64,000 bases of DNA from Pseudomonas frederiksbergensis (GTDB taxonomy: Bacteria > Pseudomonadota > Gammaproteobacteria > Pseudomonadales > Pseudomonadaceae). Made by a program: the position numbers and the translations under genes. The DNA lies in NCBI RefSeq assembly GCF_003732665.1, contig NZ_MOBP01000009.1:210622-274621 (forward strand), given 5' to 3'. Shown one piece after another: positions 18,763 through 28,195 of this stretch (the first letter of the stretch is position 1; each line of letters starts with the position of its first letter). The notes below the pieces were generated by a model. It was not told the DNA's origin. It did no database searches and worked only from the letters and a program-made list of their open reading frames with translations.

Positions 18763-19692
18763 ATGCAACCTCAGTCACGGAAGACGCCAACCCTTGGCCG
18801 CCTGCTGGCCGGGTTGTGCCTGGTGCTCGGCGCCCTGCTGTGCAGCCTGCCGGCCCGTGCCATGGACATTCTGCTGACCGGCGCCGAAGACAGCCCCGGC
18901 GTGCAATCTTTCACCCAGGCCCTGAGCGAGTTGCGCCCCACCGACAGCGTGCGTTTCCAGCCGTTGGCGAGCCTGCCGGCGCCGGGCAAGTTGCCCAGTG
19001 GCACACGTCTGATCCTGCTCGACCTGCCTAGCCTCGACTGGCGCCTGCAAGACAGCCAGGGCCCGGCGACACTGGTGCTGCGCATCAGTCGCCTGCAAGC
19101 TCAGCAACGCTTGAGCAATGTGCAACCCACCCACCTGAGCCTGTTGTGGAGCGATCCGCCCCTGGAGCGGCAATTGCACCTGACCCGCTTGATCCTGCCC
19201 CAAGTGCGCAGGGTCGGCGTGCTCTATGACCGGCACAGCGAATTCCTCTTGAAAGAACTGCGCCTGGCCGCCCTGCCCCTGGGCCTGGAGATCGTCACCG
19301 AGCGCTGGGACAACACCAACGACAGTCGCCCGTTGCAGGCGCTCTTGAAAAACAGCGACGTGCTGCTGGGCCTCGACGATCCCGACCTGTACAACCCCAA
19401 GACCGCGAAAAACCTGCTGCTCAGCAGCTATGCCCGGCAAATGGCGCTGATCGGCCCCAACGCCGGTTTCGTCAGGGCCGGCAGCCTGGCCAGCACCTAC
19501 AGCGACCAGAGCGACTGGCTGGCGATTCTCGACGACCTGCTCGACCGCCCGCCCGCCACTTGGCCGCGTACGCTCTACCCCAAGCACTTCAAGGTCTTAA
19601 GCAATCCACAAGTGGCTCGTTCATTAGGTATTGAACAGATGAATGAAGCATCTGTCGCAACACAGTTGGCCGAAGGAGAAAGCCGCCCATGA
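18763..19692 (+). CDS. Periplasmic ABC-substrate-binding-like protein
   Basis: The 309-residue protein has a signal peptide (GRLLAGLCLVLGALLCSLPARA) and then a two-lobe periplasmic-binding fold of the PF04392 type, recognisable in VGVLYDRHSEFLLKEL, ALLKNSDVLLGLDDPDLYN and QMALIGPNAGFVRAG. No permease or ATPase gene accompanies it. Instead its stop overlaps the start of a hybrid kinase by four bases (ATGA), and it starts directly after the TonB receptor stop. I infer that it acts as a ligand-presenting partner of the kinase rather than as part of an importer. Confidence 0.8.
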   Translation: MQPQSRKTPTLGRLLAGLCLVLGALLCSLPARAMDILLTGAEDSPGVQSFTQALSELRPTDSVRFQPLASLPAPGKLPSGTRLILLDLPSLDWRLQDSQGPATLVLRISRLQAQQRLSNVQPTHLSLLWSDPPLERQLHLTRLILPQVRRVGVLYDRHSEFLLKELRLAALPLGLEIVTERWDNTNDSRPLQALLKNSDVLLGLDDPDLYNPKTAKNLLLSSYARQMALIGPNAGFVRAGSLASTYSDQSDWLAILDDLLDRPPATWPRTLYPKHFKVLSNPQVARSLGIEQMNEASVATQLAEGESRP

Positions 19693-21593
19693 CCTTCCGA
19701 CGCCGTTGGGACATCAACACTCGCACCCAGATCATCAGCCTTGGCCCCGCCCTGTTGCTGACGTTGCTGCTGATCAGCTTCTTCACCTTCGTGCGGATCC
19801 AGGACCTGCGCCAGGAACTCAACCACACCGGTCAACTGATCGCCAACCAACTGGCGCCGGCCACCGAATACGGGGTGATTTCCGGCAACAACGACGTGCT
19901 GGAAAGTCTGCTCAAGGCCACGCTCGCCACGCCTAATGTGCGTTTCCTCGAAGTGCAGGACAGCGCCAACCGGATTCTGGTGTACGTCGAACAACCGTCG
20001 GAATCCCACAACCGCTCGCAGCAGGTCGAAGTGTTCCAGGCACCGGTGCGGCTGCAACGGATCGCGCTGAACAATGACTTCTTCCAGAACACCAAGACCT
20101 CGGTCAGTGCGCCGAGCGAGGATTACCTGGGGCGGGTGGTCGTCGGCCTGTCCAACGACGCTTTCAGCCAGCGCCAACAAGAGATTCTGTTCAAGGCCGG
20201 GATCCTCGCGTTGTTTGCCTTGCTGTTCACCTTCCTGCTGGCCCGGCGCCTGGCGGGCAGCCTGTCGCAACCGATCCGCGACATCGGCAACGCGGTCAAG
20301 GCGATCCAGAAAGGCGATTACACCACGCCGCTGCCGATCGTCGATGACACCGAACTCGGAGCCCTGTCGCAGCACATCAACAACCTCGCCGAGGGCCTGG
20401 AACAGGCCAGCCGCGAACAACAGCAAGCGATGTCGCAGTTGATCCAGACCCGGGAAGAAGCGGAAAAAGCCAACAACGCCAAATCCGACTTCCTGGCGAT
20501 GATGAGCCATGAACTGCGCACACCGATGAACGGCGTGCTGGGCATGCTGCAATTGCTCGAAACCACCGACATGACCGAGGAGCAGGTCGAATACGCGGCG
20601 CTGGCTTCGGAGTCCACCGAGCATTTGCTCAAGGTGATCAACGACATCCTCGACTTCTCGCGCATCGAGCGTTCGGAACTGGAGCTGGAGCACATTCCGT
20701 TCAACCTAGCGGACCTGATCAGTAGCTGCGCCCAGTCCTTCCAGCACAGCGCGGTGCAGCGCAAGCTCGATCTGGAATTGCTGATCCCCGATGACTTGCG
20801 CGCCTTGCAGGTCCAGGGCGATCCGACGCGGATCCGGCAAATTCTGGTCAACCTGATCGGCAACGCCCTGAAATTCACCGAACAGGGCCGCGTGACCATC
20901 GAGCCACAGTGGCAATCCCTGGATCACGAACTGCTGTGGTTTACCTGCACCGTGCGCGACAGCGGCATCGGAATTTCACCCGAAAGCCTGGAATTGATGT
21001 TCAACGCGTTCCAGCAGGCCGACAGTTCCATTTCAAGACGTTACGGCGGCACCGGGCTCGGCTTGCCGATTGCCCGCACCCTGGCCGAACGCATGGGCGG
21101 TACGTTGCGGGCCCAGAGCGAGGAAGGTCGCGGCTCGGTGTTCACCCTGGAAATTCCCCTGGCCCTTTATAAGCAGGCGTTACCGGAACTGGCGCCGCCA
21201 CGGGTGCCGACGGGCAATGGCCACGGCGAAGGACGCAATGTGCTGTTGGTGGAAGACAATCCAGTCAACCAGACCGTTATCGAGGCGATGTTGCGCAGCC
21301 TGGGCTTTACTGTGAGCGTCGCCAGCGATGGCGCGCAGGCAGTGCGCAGTGCCGAGAGCCTGATTTTCGAGGCGATCCTGATGGACTGCCGGTTGCCGGT
21401 CATCGACGGCTATGAAGCCACCCGCCAGATTCGCCAATTGCCCGGTTGCGGGGACTTGCCGATCATCGCCCTGACGGCCAATGCCTTGCAGGGTGATCGC
21501 GAAGCGTGCCTGTCGGCGGGCATGAACGATTACCTGGCCAAGCCCTTCAAACGCACTGATCTGCAGCAAATTCTGCAGCGATGGGTGCAGTAG
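19689..21593 (+). CDS. Hybrid sensor histidine kinase (likely PA1611-type)
   Basis: The 634-residue inner-membrane hybrid kinase has TM1 at about 14-36, a periplasmic domain to about 165, TM2 at about 168-190, then HAMP, HisKA with His274 (MMSHELRTPMNG), HATPase_c (LVNLIGNALKFT; DSGIGIS; GGTGLGL) and a receiver with Asp566 (AILMDCRLP). There is no Hpt domain. Position immediately before fabA matches PA1611 of P. aeruginosa, which interacts with RetS and so affects the Gac/Rsm switch; that correspondence is from memory. Here it is coupled to a receptor and binding-protein gene, which could supply its signal. Confidence 0.92.
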   Translation: MTFRRRWDINTRTQIISLGPALLLTLLLISFFTFVRIQDLRQELNHTGQLIANQLAPATEYGVISGNNDVLESLLKATLATPNVRFLEVQDSANRILVYVEQPSESHNRSQQVEVFQAPVRLQRIALNNDFFQNTKTSVSAPSEDYLGRVVVGLSNDAFSQRQQEILFKAGILALFALLFTFLLARRLAGSLSQPIRDIGNAVKAIQKGDYTTPLPIVDDTELGALSQHINNLAEGLEQASREQQQAMSQLIQTREEAEKANNAKSDFLAMMSHELRTPMNGVLGMLQLLETTDMTEEQVEYAALASESTEHLLKVINDILDFSRIERSELELEHIPFNLADLISSCAQSFQHSAVQRKLDLELLIPDDLRALQVQGDPTRIRQILVNLIGNALKFTEQGRVTIEPQWQSLDHELLWFTCTVRDSGIGISPESLELMFNAFQQADSSISRRYGGTGLGLPIARTLAERMGGTLRAQSEEGRGSVFTLEIPLALYKQALPELAPPRVPTGNGHGEGRNVLLVEDNPVNQTVIEAMLRSLGFTVSVASDGAQAVRSAESLIFEAILMDCRLPVIDGYEATRQIRQLPGCGDLPIIALTANALQGDREACLSAGMNDYLAKPFKRTDLQQILQRWVQ

Positions 21594-21691
21594 TGCTGTC
21601 CTTTCGGCTATCTGCGACTGGCGTGAAAGGCGAAAGTGCGGCAGTCTTAGGCACCCGAACAGGCCCGAAAAGGGGCTTGAATAATAATTTC

Positions 21692-21709
21692 AGTGCACAA
21701 GTGTACATT
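21692..21709. promoter_or_regulatory. Imperfect 18-bp palindrome upstream of fabA
   Basis: AGTGCACAAGTGTACATT matches its own reverse complement at 12 of 18 positions, with a TGnAC...GTnCA core. The position, 133 bp before fabA, and the general shape resemble operators of the TetR-type regulators DesT and FabR that control unsaturated fatty acid genes. I cannot confirm the match to a consensus. Confidence 0.35.
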
Positions 21710-21841
21710 CATGTCCTTGGTGCTGTGACTTTCACCACAACGCAATAGTCTATGAGTAGGCTGTCGACTCGAGGCATGAACGCTTCGATCGGCCGGGAAG
21801 ATTTGCCCCACCCTGCCGCACGGGACTATTGAGGAGCTCGC

Positions 21842-22357
21842 ATGACCAAACAAAACGCCTTTACTCGGGAAGACCTGCTGCGCTGCAGTCGCGGTGAGCT
21901 GTTCGGCCCAGGTAACGCGCAACTGCCCGCCCCGAACATGCTGATGGTGGATCGCATCACCCATATCAGCGAAGAGGGTGGCAAGTACGGCAAAGGTGAA
22001 TTGGTCGCCGAGCTGGATATCACTCCGGACCTGTGGTTCTTCGCCTGTCACTTCGAAGGTGATCCGGTGATGCCGGGCTGCCTGGGCCTCGACGCCATGT
22101 GGCAACTGGTCGGCTTCTTCCTCGGCTGGCAGGGTCTGCCGGGCCGCGGTCGCGCACTGGGTTCGGGTGAAGTGAAGTTCTTTGGTCAGGTCCTGCCGAC
22201 CGCCAAGAAAGTTACGTATAACATTCAGATCAAGCGCGTCCTCAAAGGCAAGCTGAACCTCGCTATCGCCGATGGTTCGGTCAGTGTCGACGGCCGCGAA
22301 ATCTACACCGCCGAAGGCCTTCGGGTCGGCGTGTTCACCTCCACTGAAAACTTCTAA
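21842..22357 (+). CDS. fabA: 3-hydroxydecanoyl-ACP dehydratase/isomerase
   Basis: The 171-residue hotdog enzyme dehydrates 3-hydroxydecanoyl-ACP and isomerises trans-2- to cis-3-decenoyl-ACP, the branch point of anaerobic unsaturated fatty acid synthesis. The active-site His lies in [23 protein letters not shown] (about residue 70), with the Asp in the same block (GLDA). A GAGGAG ribosome site precedes the ATG. fabB begins 11 bp after its stop, giving the classic fabAB operon. Confidence 0.98.
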   Translation: MTKQNAFTREDLLRCSRGELFGPGNAQLPAPNMLMVDRITHISEEGGKYGKGELVAELDITPDLWFFACHFEGDPVMPGCLGLDAMWQLVGFFLGWQGLPGRGRALGSGEVKFFGQVLPTAKKVTYNIQIKRVLKGKLNLAIADGSVSVDGREIYTAEGLRVGVFTSTENF

Positions 22358-22368
22358 GGGTTATCCGC

Positions 22369-23589
22369 ATGCGCCGCGTCGTTATCACTGGTCTGGGCAT
22401 CGTTTCGTGCCTGGGCAATGACAAAGAGACCGTCTCCGCTAACCTGCGTGCAAGCCGCCCTGGCATCCGGTTCAACCCGGAATATGCTGAAATGGGTCTG
22501 CGTAGCCAGGTTTCCGGCTCCATTGACCTTCCCCTCGAAGAGCTGATCGATCGCAAGATCTATCGCTTCGTCGGCCACGCGGCGGCTTACGCCTACCTGG
22601 CCATGAAAGACGCCATCACTGACTCCGGTCTGACCGATGAGCAAGTCTCCAACCCGCGTACCGGCCTGATCGCCGGTTCCGGTGGCGCCTCCACGCTGAA
22701 CCAGATGGAAGCGCTGGACATCCTGCGCGAGAAAGGCGTGAAGCGCGTCGGCCCATACCGCGTAACGCGGACCATGAGCAGCACCGTTTCCGCTTGTCTG
22801 GCCACGCCGTTCAAGATCAAGGGCCTGAACTACTCCATCGCGTCTGCCTGCGCTACCAGTGCTCACTGCATCGGTACGGCTATGGAACAGATCCAGATGG
22901 GCAAGCAGGACATCGTGTTCGCCGGCGGCGGTGAAGAAGAACATTGGAGCCAGTCGTTCCTGTTCGACGCCATGGGCGCACTGTCCAGCCAGTACAACGA
23001 AACCCCGGAAAAGGCTTCCCGTGCCTACGACGCCAAGCGTGACGGTTTCGTCATCGCCGGCGGTGGCGGCATGGTCGTGGTCGAGGAGCTGGAACACGCT
23101 CTGGCCCGTGGCGCGAAGATCTACGCGGAAATCGTTGGCTACGGCGCGACGTCCGACGGCTACGACATGGTCGCGCCAAGCGGCGAAGGCGCCATCCGCT
23201 GCATGCAGATGGCCATGTCCACCGTCGACACCCCGATCGACTACCTGAACACCCACGGCACCTCGACTCCGGTCGGCGACGTCGCGGAAATGAAAGGTGT
23301 GCGTGAAGTGTTCGGCGCCAACGCTCCGGCCATCAGCTCCACCAAGAGCCTGTCGGGTCACTCCCTGGGCGCCGCCGGCGTTCACGAAGCGATCTACTGC
23401 ATGCTGATGATGGAAGGCAACTTCATGGCGGGTTCCGCCAACATCGACGAACTGGACCCGGAAGTGGCTGACATGCCGATCCTGACCAAGACGCGCGAAG
23501 ACGCCACCATCAACACCGTGATGAGCAACAGCTTCGGCTTCGGTGGCACCAACGCCACGCTGGTGCTCAAGCGCTGGGCTGGCAAGTAA
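22369..23589 (+). CDS. fabB: 3-oxoacyl-ACP synthase I
   Basis: The 406-residue KAS I elongates the cis-3-decenoyl-ACP made by FabA. The nucleophile is Cys in [14 protein letters not shown] (about residue 163), and the two His are in [11 protein letters not shown] and [12 protein letters not shown]. The C-terminal [17 protein letters not shown] is typical. It is co-transcribed with fabA and closed by a strong terminator at 23620. Confidence 0.98.
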   Translation: MRRVVITGLGIVSCLGNDKETVSANLRASRPGIRFNPEYAEMGLRSQVSGSIDLPLEELIDRKIYRFVGHAAAYAYLAMKDAITDSGLTDEQVSNPRTGLIAGSGGASTLNQMEALDILREKGVKRVGPYRVTRTMSSTVSACLATPFKIKGLNYSIASACATSAHCIGTAMEQIQMGKQDIVFAGGGEEEHWSQSFLFDAMGALSSQYNETPEKASRAYDAKRDGFVIAGGGGMVVVEELEHALARGAKIYAEIVGYGATSDGYDMVAPSGEGAIRCMQMAMSTVDTPIDYLNTHGTSTPVGDVAEMKGVREVFGANAPAISSTKSLSGHSLGAAGVHEAIYCMLMMEGNFMAGSANIDELDPEVADMPILTKTREDATINTVMSNSFGFGGTNATLVLKRWAGK

Positions 23590-23619
23590 CACCCCGCCCC
23601 GTTCGCTGCACACAAAAAC

Positions 23620-23647
23620 GCCCCGACTGGTTCGGGGCTTTTTTTTT
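23620..23647 (+). terminator. Intrinsic terminator of fabAB
   Basis: GCCCCGA pairs with TCGGGGC over a short loop and is followed by nine T residues. It lies 30 bp after the fabB stop. Confidence 0.95.
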
Positions 23648-23682
23648 GCGCCTGGGAAAAGTACCAGCAACTGCACAATACC

Positions 23683-23771
23683 TGTGGGAGCGGGCTTGCT
23701 CGCGAAGGCGCAGTGTCAGTCACATCATTGCTATCTGAGGCACCGCTTTCGCGAGCAAGCCCGCTCCCACA
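23683..23771. repeat. REPIN (GTGGGAGCGGGC type)
   Basis: An 89-bp inverted REP pair lies in the 415-bp gap between fabB and the small gene at 24006. The rest of that gap holds the fabAB terminator and an AT-richer leader with a CCTGCAC...GTGCAGG hairpin near 23960-23981. Confidence 0.95.
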
Positions 23772-24005
23772 AGGGGGATTGGAGTCAGTCTAGAGCAGCG
23801 GTTTTGTTCAAGGCGAACATGAAACTTTTGTCATTTAACTCAGCCACCTGCGACCGAATGTCGCGTGTTTAGCGGGCTGCAGGACTTTTGCAGTTTTCGC
23901 AATTATTCGTTGCCGAACGAAAGCGTTTACTTAGGAAGCTAACAAAACATATAACAGAGGCCTGCACACGCCTTGGTGCAGGTAACTGAGATTGGGAGCT
24001 AGCAG

Positions 24006-24200
24006 ATGACTGTAAAAGTAACTGAACGCGACGATTCACATAAATCCCATGAAGGCATCGCCGCCGGTATCCGTATCTGGGATGTACATCAACAAGACAT
24101 GCTGGTCGGCATGTTCCATTCCGAGACCGATGCGCATAACTACAAGTCTGAACTGGAAACACTGGAGCAACAGCGCGAACTGCGTTCCGCCCAGGTGTGA
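24006..24200 (+). CDS. Small conserved hypothetical protein (64 aa)
   Basis: A 64-residue, charged, soluble protein (MTVKVTERDDSHKSHEG, ending LEQQRELRSAQV) whose last third is probably an amphipathic or coiled helix. I do not recognise a family with known function. Support for a real gene comes from a GGGAG ribosome site, a long AT-richer leader of its own, and a perfect 15-bp-stem terminator 18 bp after its stop. The short length, strong terminator and placement suggest a separately and perhaps highly expressed transcript. Confidence 0.75.
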   Translation: MTVKVTERDDSHKSHEGIAAGIRIWDVHQQDMLVGMFHSETDAHNYKSELETLEQQRELRSAQV

Positions 24201-24218
24201 AGCAACTACAGCATTGAA

Positions 24219-24253
24219 AACGACAAACCCCGCCATGAGCGGGGTTTGTCGTT
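24219..24253. terminator. Perfect 15-bp stem terminator
   Basis: AACGACAAACCCCGC and its exact complement enclose a five-base loop (CATGA). It separates two convergent genes and can act in both directions. Confidence 0.9.
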
Positions 24254-24271
24254 GTAGCGGGCCCTAAAGGC

Positions 24272-24814
24272 TTACCACATCAGGTCATCAGGAATCTGAT
24301 AGGCCGCGTACGGATCGTCCTCGGCAGCGACTTCTTCCTTCTTGACGTTCAGCTGCACGATTCGCTGTGGATCGCGCTCCTGGATCTTCAGGGCCGCCTC
24401 ACGGGGGATCACTTCGTAACCGCCGCCGTGGTGCACGATCGCCAGGAAGCCATTGCTGAGCTGGTTGCGCATCAGCGGGTTGACCGAGATGCGCTTGACC
24501 TTCTTGTCGTCCACGAAGTTGTAGTAGTCCTCGGTGGTCAACTTGGGCAGGCGCGAGACTTCGATCAATTGCTTGACCTGCGCGGCACGAGCCTTGGCCT
24601 CGACCTTTTCCTGCTGCTGGCGATTCAGCTCCTGGTCACGCTTGACCTTCTCGGCCAGCGCTTCCTTGGCCAGGCGCTGCTGGGTGTCGTCCTGTTCGAT
24701 CTGGCCCTTATGGACCAGGCGTTGCTGCTTCTGCTTCTCTTTGCCGACCTGTTTGGCCTGCTTTTGGTTGACCAGCCCTGCTTTGAGCAACTGGTCGCGA
24801 AGGGAAATGCTCAT
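24272..24814 (-). CDS. DUF2058 domain-containing protein (YaiL-like)
   Basis: The 180-residue cytoplasmic protein is rich in Lys and Gln at its N-terminus (LRDQLLKAGLVNQKQAKQVGKEKQKQQR), with a long charged helix over about residues 15-95, followed by a compact domain (RISVNPLMRNQLSNGFLAIVHHGGGYEVIP). This is the DUF2058/YaiL pattern, called nucleoprotein-associated in enterobacteria without a clear function. It lies downstream of mazG on the same strand, 28 bp after its stop. Confidence 0.88.
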   Translation of the reverse strand: MSISLRDQLLKAGLVNQKQAKQVGKEKQKQQRLVHKGQIEQDDTQQRLAKEALAEKVKRDQELNRQQQEKVEAKARAAQVKQLIEVSRLPKLTTEDYYNFVDDKKVKRISVNPLMRNQLSNGFLAIVHHGGGYEVIPREAALKIQERDPQRIVQLNVKKEEVAAEDDPYAAYQIPDDLMW

Positions 24815-24842
24815 GGTGCTTATTTCTCACTTAGGCAACTGC

Positions 24843-25676
24843 TCAACCGCAGCTGGGCAAATTCTTTTCCTGACGTTTGGCTTCACCCCATAGGGCGTCC
24901 AACTCTTCGAGGGTGCAATCTTCTATGGGACGGTGGGTGTCGCGCAATGCCTGTTCGATAAAACGGAAGCGTCTTTCGAATTTGCTGTTGGCGCCACGCA
25001 GGGCCGTTTCCGGATCGACCTTCAGATGACGCGCCAGATTGACCACGGAAAACAGCAGATCACCGACCTCGTCGGCAATCGCTGCCGAGTCGTTGTCGGC
25101 CATGGCTTCGAGCACTTCATCGAGTTCTTCGCGAACCTTGTCCAGCACCGGCAGCGCATCCGGCCAGTCGAAACCGACCTGCCCGGCGCGCTTTTGCAAC
25201 TTGGCCGAGCGCGACAGTGCCGGTAGCGCTGCGGGCACGTCATCGAGCAAGGACAACTGTTCCGGCGCCGTGGACTTCTCAGCGCGCTCCTCTGCCTTGA
25301 TCTCTTCCCAGCGCTGTTTGACCTGTTCTTCGTTCAGACGCGGAACGTCCAGCGGCGCGTAGAGATCACCGGTGGGGAACACGTGGGGATGACGACGGAT
25401 CAGTTTGCGGGTGATGCTGTCGACCACCCCGGCGAATTCGAAGCGCCCTTCTTCCCGGGCCAGTTGGCTGTAATAAACCACCTGAAACAGCAAGTCGCCC
25501 AACTCACCCTGCAAGTGATCGAAGTCACCGCGCTCGATGGCGTCGGCCACTTCGTAGGCTTCTTCCAGGGTGTGCGGGACGATGGTGGCGTAGGTTTGCT
25601 TGATGTCCCACGGGCAGCCGAACTGCGGGTCGCGCAGGCGGTTCATCAGGTGCAGCAAGTCTTCGAGTGAATACAT
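24843..25676 (-). CDS. mazG: Nucleoside triphosphate pyrophosphohydrolase MazG
   Basis: The 277-residue cytoplasmic enzyme hydrolyses NTPs to NMP and PPi. It carries two MazG domains with the metal-binding EExxE...ExxD pattern: EEAYEVADAIERGDFDHLQGELGDLLFQ (about 38-66) and REELDEVLEAM...DEVGDLLFSVV (about 185-220). CPWDIKQTY is the family's N-terminal signature. The start is ATG at 25676. In E. coli MazG also lowers (p)ppGpp, and relA lies next upstream on the same strand, here separated by a REPIN. Confidence 0.95.
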   Translation of the reverse strand: MYSLEDLLHLMNRLRDPQFGCPWDIKQTYATIVPHTLEEAYEVADAIERGDFDHLQGELGDLLFQVVYYSQLAREEGRFEFAGVVDSITRKLIRRHPHVFPTGDLYAPLDVPRLNEEQVKQRWEEIKAEERAEKSTAPEQLSLLDDVPAALPALSRSAKLQKRAGQVGFDWPDALPVLDKVREELDEVLEAMADNDSAAIADEVGDLLFSVVNLARHLKVDPETALRGANSKFERRFRFIEQALRDTHRPIEDCTLEELDALWGEAKRQEKNLPSCG

Positions 25677-25724
25677 CAATCAATCTCTACATCTGCAACG
25701 CGGTGTGTCGGGTAACCGTAAACC

Positions 25725-25816
25725 TGTAGGAGCGAGGCTTGCCCGCGAAGGCGTCGTGTCAGTCGACATCTTTGTTGGCTGATACGACGCCTTCGCGGGC
25801 AAGCCTCGCTCCTACA
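25725..25816. repeat. REPIN (GTAGGAGCGAGG type)
   Basis: A 92-bp inverted REP pair lies between relA and mazG, ending 11 bp from the relA stop codon. Confidence 0.95.
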
Positions 25817-25826
25817 GGGGACCGCT

Positions 25827-28070
25827 TCACGGGGTGCGGTTACGCCGGGTTTCGATGATGTTCGGCAATTGGGAAATCCTTCCCAGCAACCGACCCAACG
25901 CATCCAGCCCCGGAATCTCGATGGTCAGGGACATCAGCGCAGTGTTGTCCTCCTTGTTCGAGCGGGTGTTGACCGCCAGCACGTTGATCCGCTCGTTGAG
26001 CAGCACCTGCGACACGTCACGCAGCAGACCGGAACGGTCGTAGGCACGGATGATGATGTCCACCGGGTAGGTGAGCACCGGCACCGGGCCCCAGCTGACC
26101 TGGATGATCCGCTCTGGCTCGCGCCCGCCCAGTTGCAGCACCGAGGCGCAGTCCTGACGGTGAATGCTCACACCGCGGCCCTGGGTGATGTAACCGACGA
26201 TCGCATCCCCCGGCAGCGGCTGGCAGCAACCGGCCATCTGGGTCATCAGGTTGCCGACACCCTGGATCTGGATATCGCCGCGTTTGCCCGGTTTGTAGCC
26301 GGTGGCTTTGCGCGGAATCAGTTCCAGTTGTTCGTTGCCGCGTTCCGGCTCGACCAGTTGCTGGGCCAGGTTGACCAGTTGCGCCAAACGCAAATCGCCG
26401 GCGCCGAGGGCGGCGAACATGTCCTCGGCGGTTTTCATGTTGGCTTTTTCGGCCAACTTGTCGAAATCCACCGCAGGCAGGCCGAGGCGCGTCAGTTCGC
26501 GCTCGATCAAGGTTTTACCGGCCGCGACGTTCTGATCACGGGCCTGCAATTTGAACCAGTGAACGATCTTCGCCCGCGCCCGGGAAGTGGTGACGTAACC
26601 CAGGTTCGAGTTCAGCCAGTCACGGCTCGGCGTGCCGTGCTTGCTGGTGATGATCTCGACCTGTTCACCGGTTTGCAGGCTGTAGTTGAGCGGCACGATG
26701 CGCCCGTTGATCTTGGCGCCACGGCAGTTGTGACCGATTTCAGTGTGTACGCGGTAGGCGAAGTCCAGCGGTGTCGAGCCTTTCGGCAAGTCGATGGCGT
26801 GACCGTCCGGGGTGAAGATGTAGACCCGGTCCGGCTCGATATCGACCCGCAACTGATCCGCCAGGCCGCCGATGTCACCGAGTTCTTCGTGCCACTCGAG
26901 GACCTGCCGCAGCCAGGAGATTTTCTCTTCGTACTGGTTGGAGCCAGCCTTGACGTCGGTGCCCTTGTAGCGCCAGTGCGCGCAAACGCCCAACTCGGCT
27001 TCTTCGTGCATGGCATGGGTGCGGATCTGCACTTCCAGCACTTTACCTTCGGGGCCGATCACGGCGGTGTGCAACGAGCGGTAGCCGTTCTCTTTCGGGT
27101 TGGCGATGTAGTCGTCGAATTCTTTCGGGATGTGTCGCCACAAGGTGTGGACGATGCCGAGCGCGGTGTAGCAGTCGCGCATTTCCGGCACCAGCACGCG
27201 AACGGCGCGCACGTCATAGATCTGGCTGAACTCCAGGCCCTTGCGCTGCATTTTGCGCCAGATCGAATAGATGTGTTTGGCCCGGCCACTGATGTCGGCA
27301 TCGACGCCGGTGGCGGTCAATTCATTCTTGAGTTGGCTCATCACGTCGGCGATGAAGCGCTCGCGGTCCAGTCGCCGCTCGTGCAGCAACTTGGCAATCT
27401 GCTTGTACTGGTCGGGCTCCAGGTAACGGAAGGACAAGTCCTCCAGCTCCCACTTGATATGACCGATACCCAGGCGATGGGCGAGCGGCGCGTAGATGTC
27501 GAAGACTTCACGGGCCACGCGGTTGCGTTTTTCGTCGTCGGCGGTTTTGACCGCACGGATCGCGCAAGTGCGTTCGGCGAGTTTGATCAGCGCGACGCGC
27601 ACGTCGTCGACCATCGCCACCAACATTTTGCGCAGGTTTTCCACCTGGCCCTGAGTGCCCAGCACCAGGGATTGACGGGGGCTCAGGCTGGCGCTGATCG
27701 CCGCCATGCGCAACACGCCGTCGATAAGTTTGGCGACCACCGGACCGAAGCGCTGGCTGATCGCCGGCAGTTCAATCTGGCCTTCGCGCACGCCGCGATA
27801 CAGGATCGCCGCTACCAACGAATCCTGATCGAGTTTGAGGTCGGCGAGAATCTCGGCGATCTCAAGGCCCGTGCGGAAACTCGAGGTCCCTTCGGACCAG
27901 AGGTTTTTCGCCGCATTGGCTTGCTGTTCGGCCTGTCGAGCGAACTCGCAGGCTTCCTTCAAGGCTTCGCGATCCAGTGCCTGATCGACAGTGACCGCGT
28001 GATCGAGCCAAGCCTCGAGATTGATACTGCCGTCGGTGTTGATCGGCTGGTGTGCTCTCACCTGTACCAT
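25827..28070 (-). CDS. relA: (p)ppGpp synthetase I, RelA
   Basis: The 747-residue ribosome-associated enzyme makes (p)ppGpp on amino acid starvation. Its hydrolase-like N-terminal domain lacks the HDxxED metal site (AAILYRGVREG stands in its place), so it should not degrade ppGpp. The synthetase domain carries EFDDYIANPKENGYRSLHTA, whose acidic ExDD motif marks monofunctional RelA. TGS (DRVYIFTPDGHAIDLPKGSTPLDFAY, about 395-455), a zinc-finger/conserved Cys region (MAGCCQPLPGD) and a C-terminal ACT domain follow. rlmD lies 125 bp upstream on the same strand. Confidence 0.98.
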   Translation of the reverse strand: MVQVRAHQPINTDGSINLEAWLDHAVTVDQALDREALKEACEFARQAEQQANAAKNLWSEGTSSFRTGLEIAEILADLKLDQDSLVAAILYRGVREGQIELPAISQRFGPVVAKLIDGVLRMAAISASLSPRQSLVLGTQGQVENLRKMLVAMVDDVRVALIKLAERTCAIRAVKTADDEKRNRVAREVFDIYAPLAHRLGIGHIKWELEDLSFRYLEPDQYKQIAKLLHERRLDRERFIADVMSQLKNELTATGVDADISGRAKHIYSIWRKMQRKGLEFSQIYDVRAVRVLVPEMRDCYTALGIVHTLWRHIPKEFDDYIANPKENGYRSLHTAVIGPEGKVLEVQIRTHAMHEEAELGVCAHWRYKGTDVKAGSNQYEEKISWLRQVLEWHEELGDIGGLADQLRVDIEPDRVYIFTPDGHAIDLPKGSTPLDFAYRVHTEIGHNCRGAKINGRIVPLNYSLQTGEQVEIITSKHGTPSRDWLNSNLGYVTTSRARAKIVHWFKLQARDQNVAAGKTLIERELTRLGLPAVDFDKLAEKANMKTAEDMFAALGAGDLRLAQLVNLAQQLVEPERGNEQLELIPRKATGYKPGKRGDIQIQGVGNLMTQMAGCCQPLPGDAIVGYITQGRGVSIHRQDCASVLQLGGREPERIIQVSWGPVPVLTYPVDIIIRAYDRSGLLRDVSQVLLNERINVLAVNTRSNKEDNTALMSLTIEIPGLDALGRLLGRISQLPNIIETRRNRTP

Positions 28071-28195
28071 CTTGCTTTACCTTCCCTACGACGCAGATTC
28101 AATGCGTCAAATCGCTGACCTTCATTGCCCGTGAGCCCGCGCCGGGCTGGTGCGCGGCGGCTGCACGGGCGGCCAGTCGGACCAGACGAGCCGTC

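Noticed and set aside
25869..28118. A 749-codon open frame on the plus strand opposite relA
   Set aside because: It is the antisense shadow of relA with a low-complexity, His/Gln/Asp-rich translation and no ribosome site.
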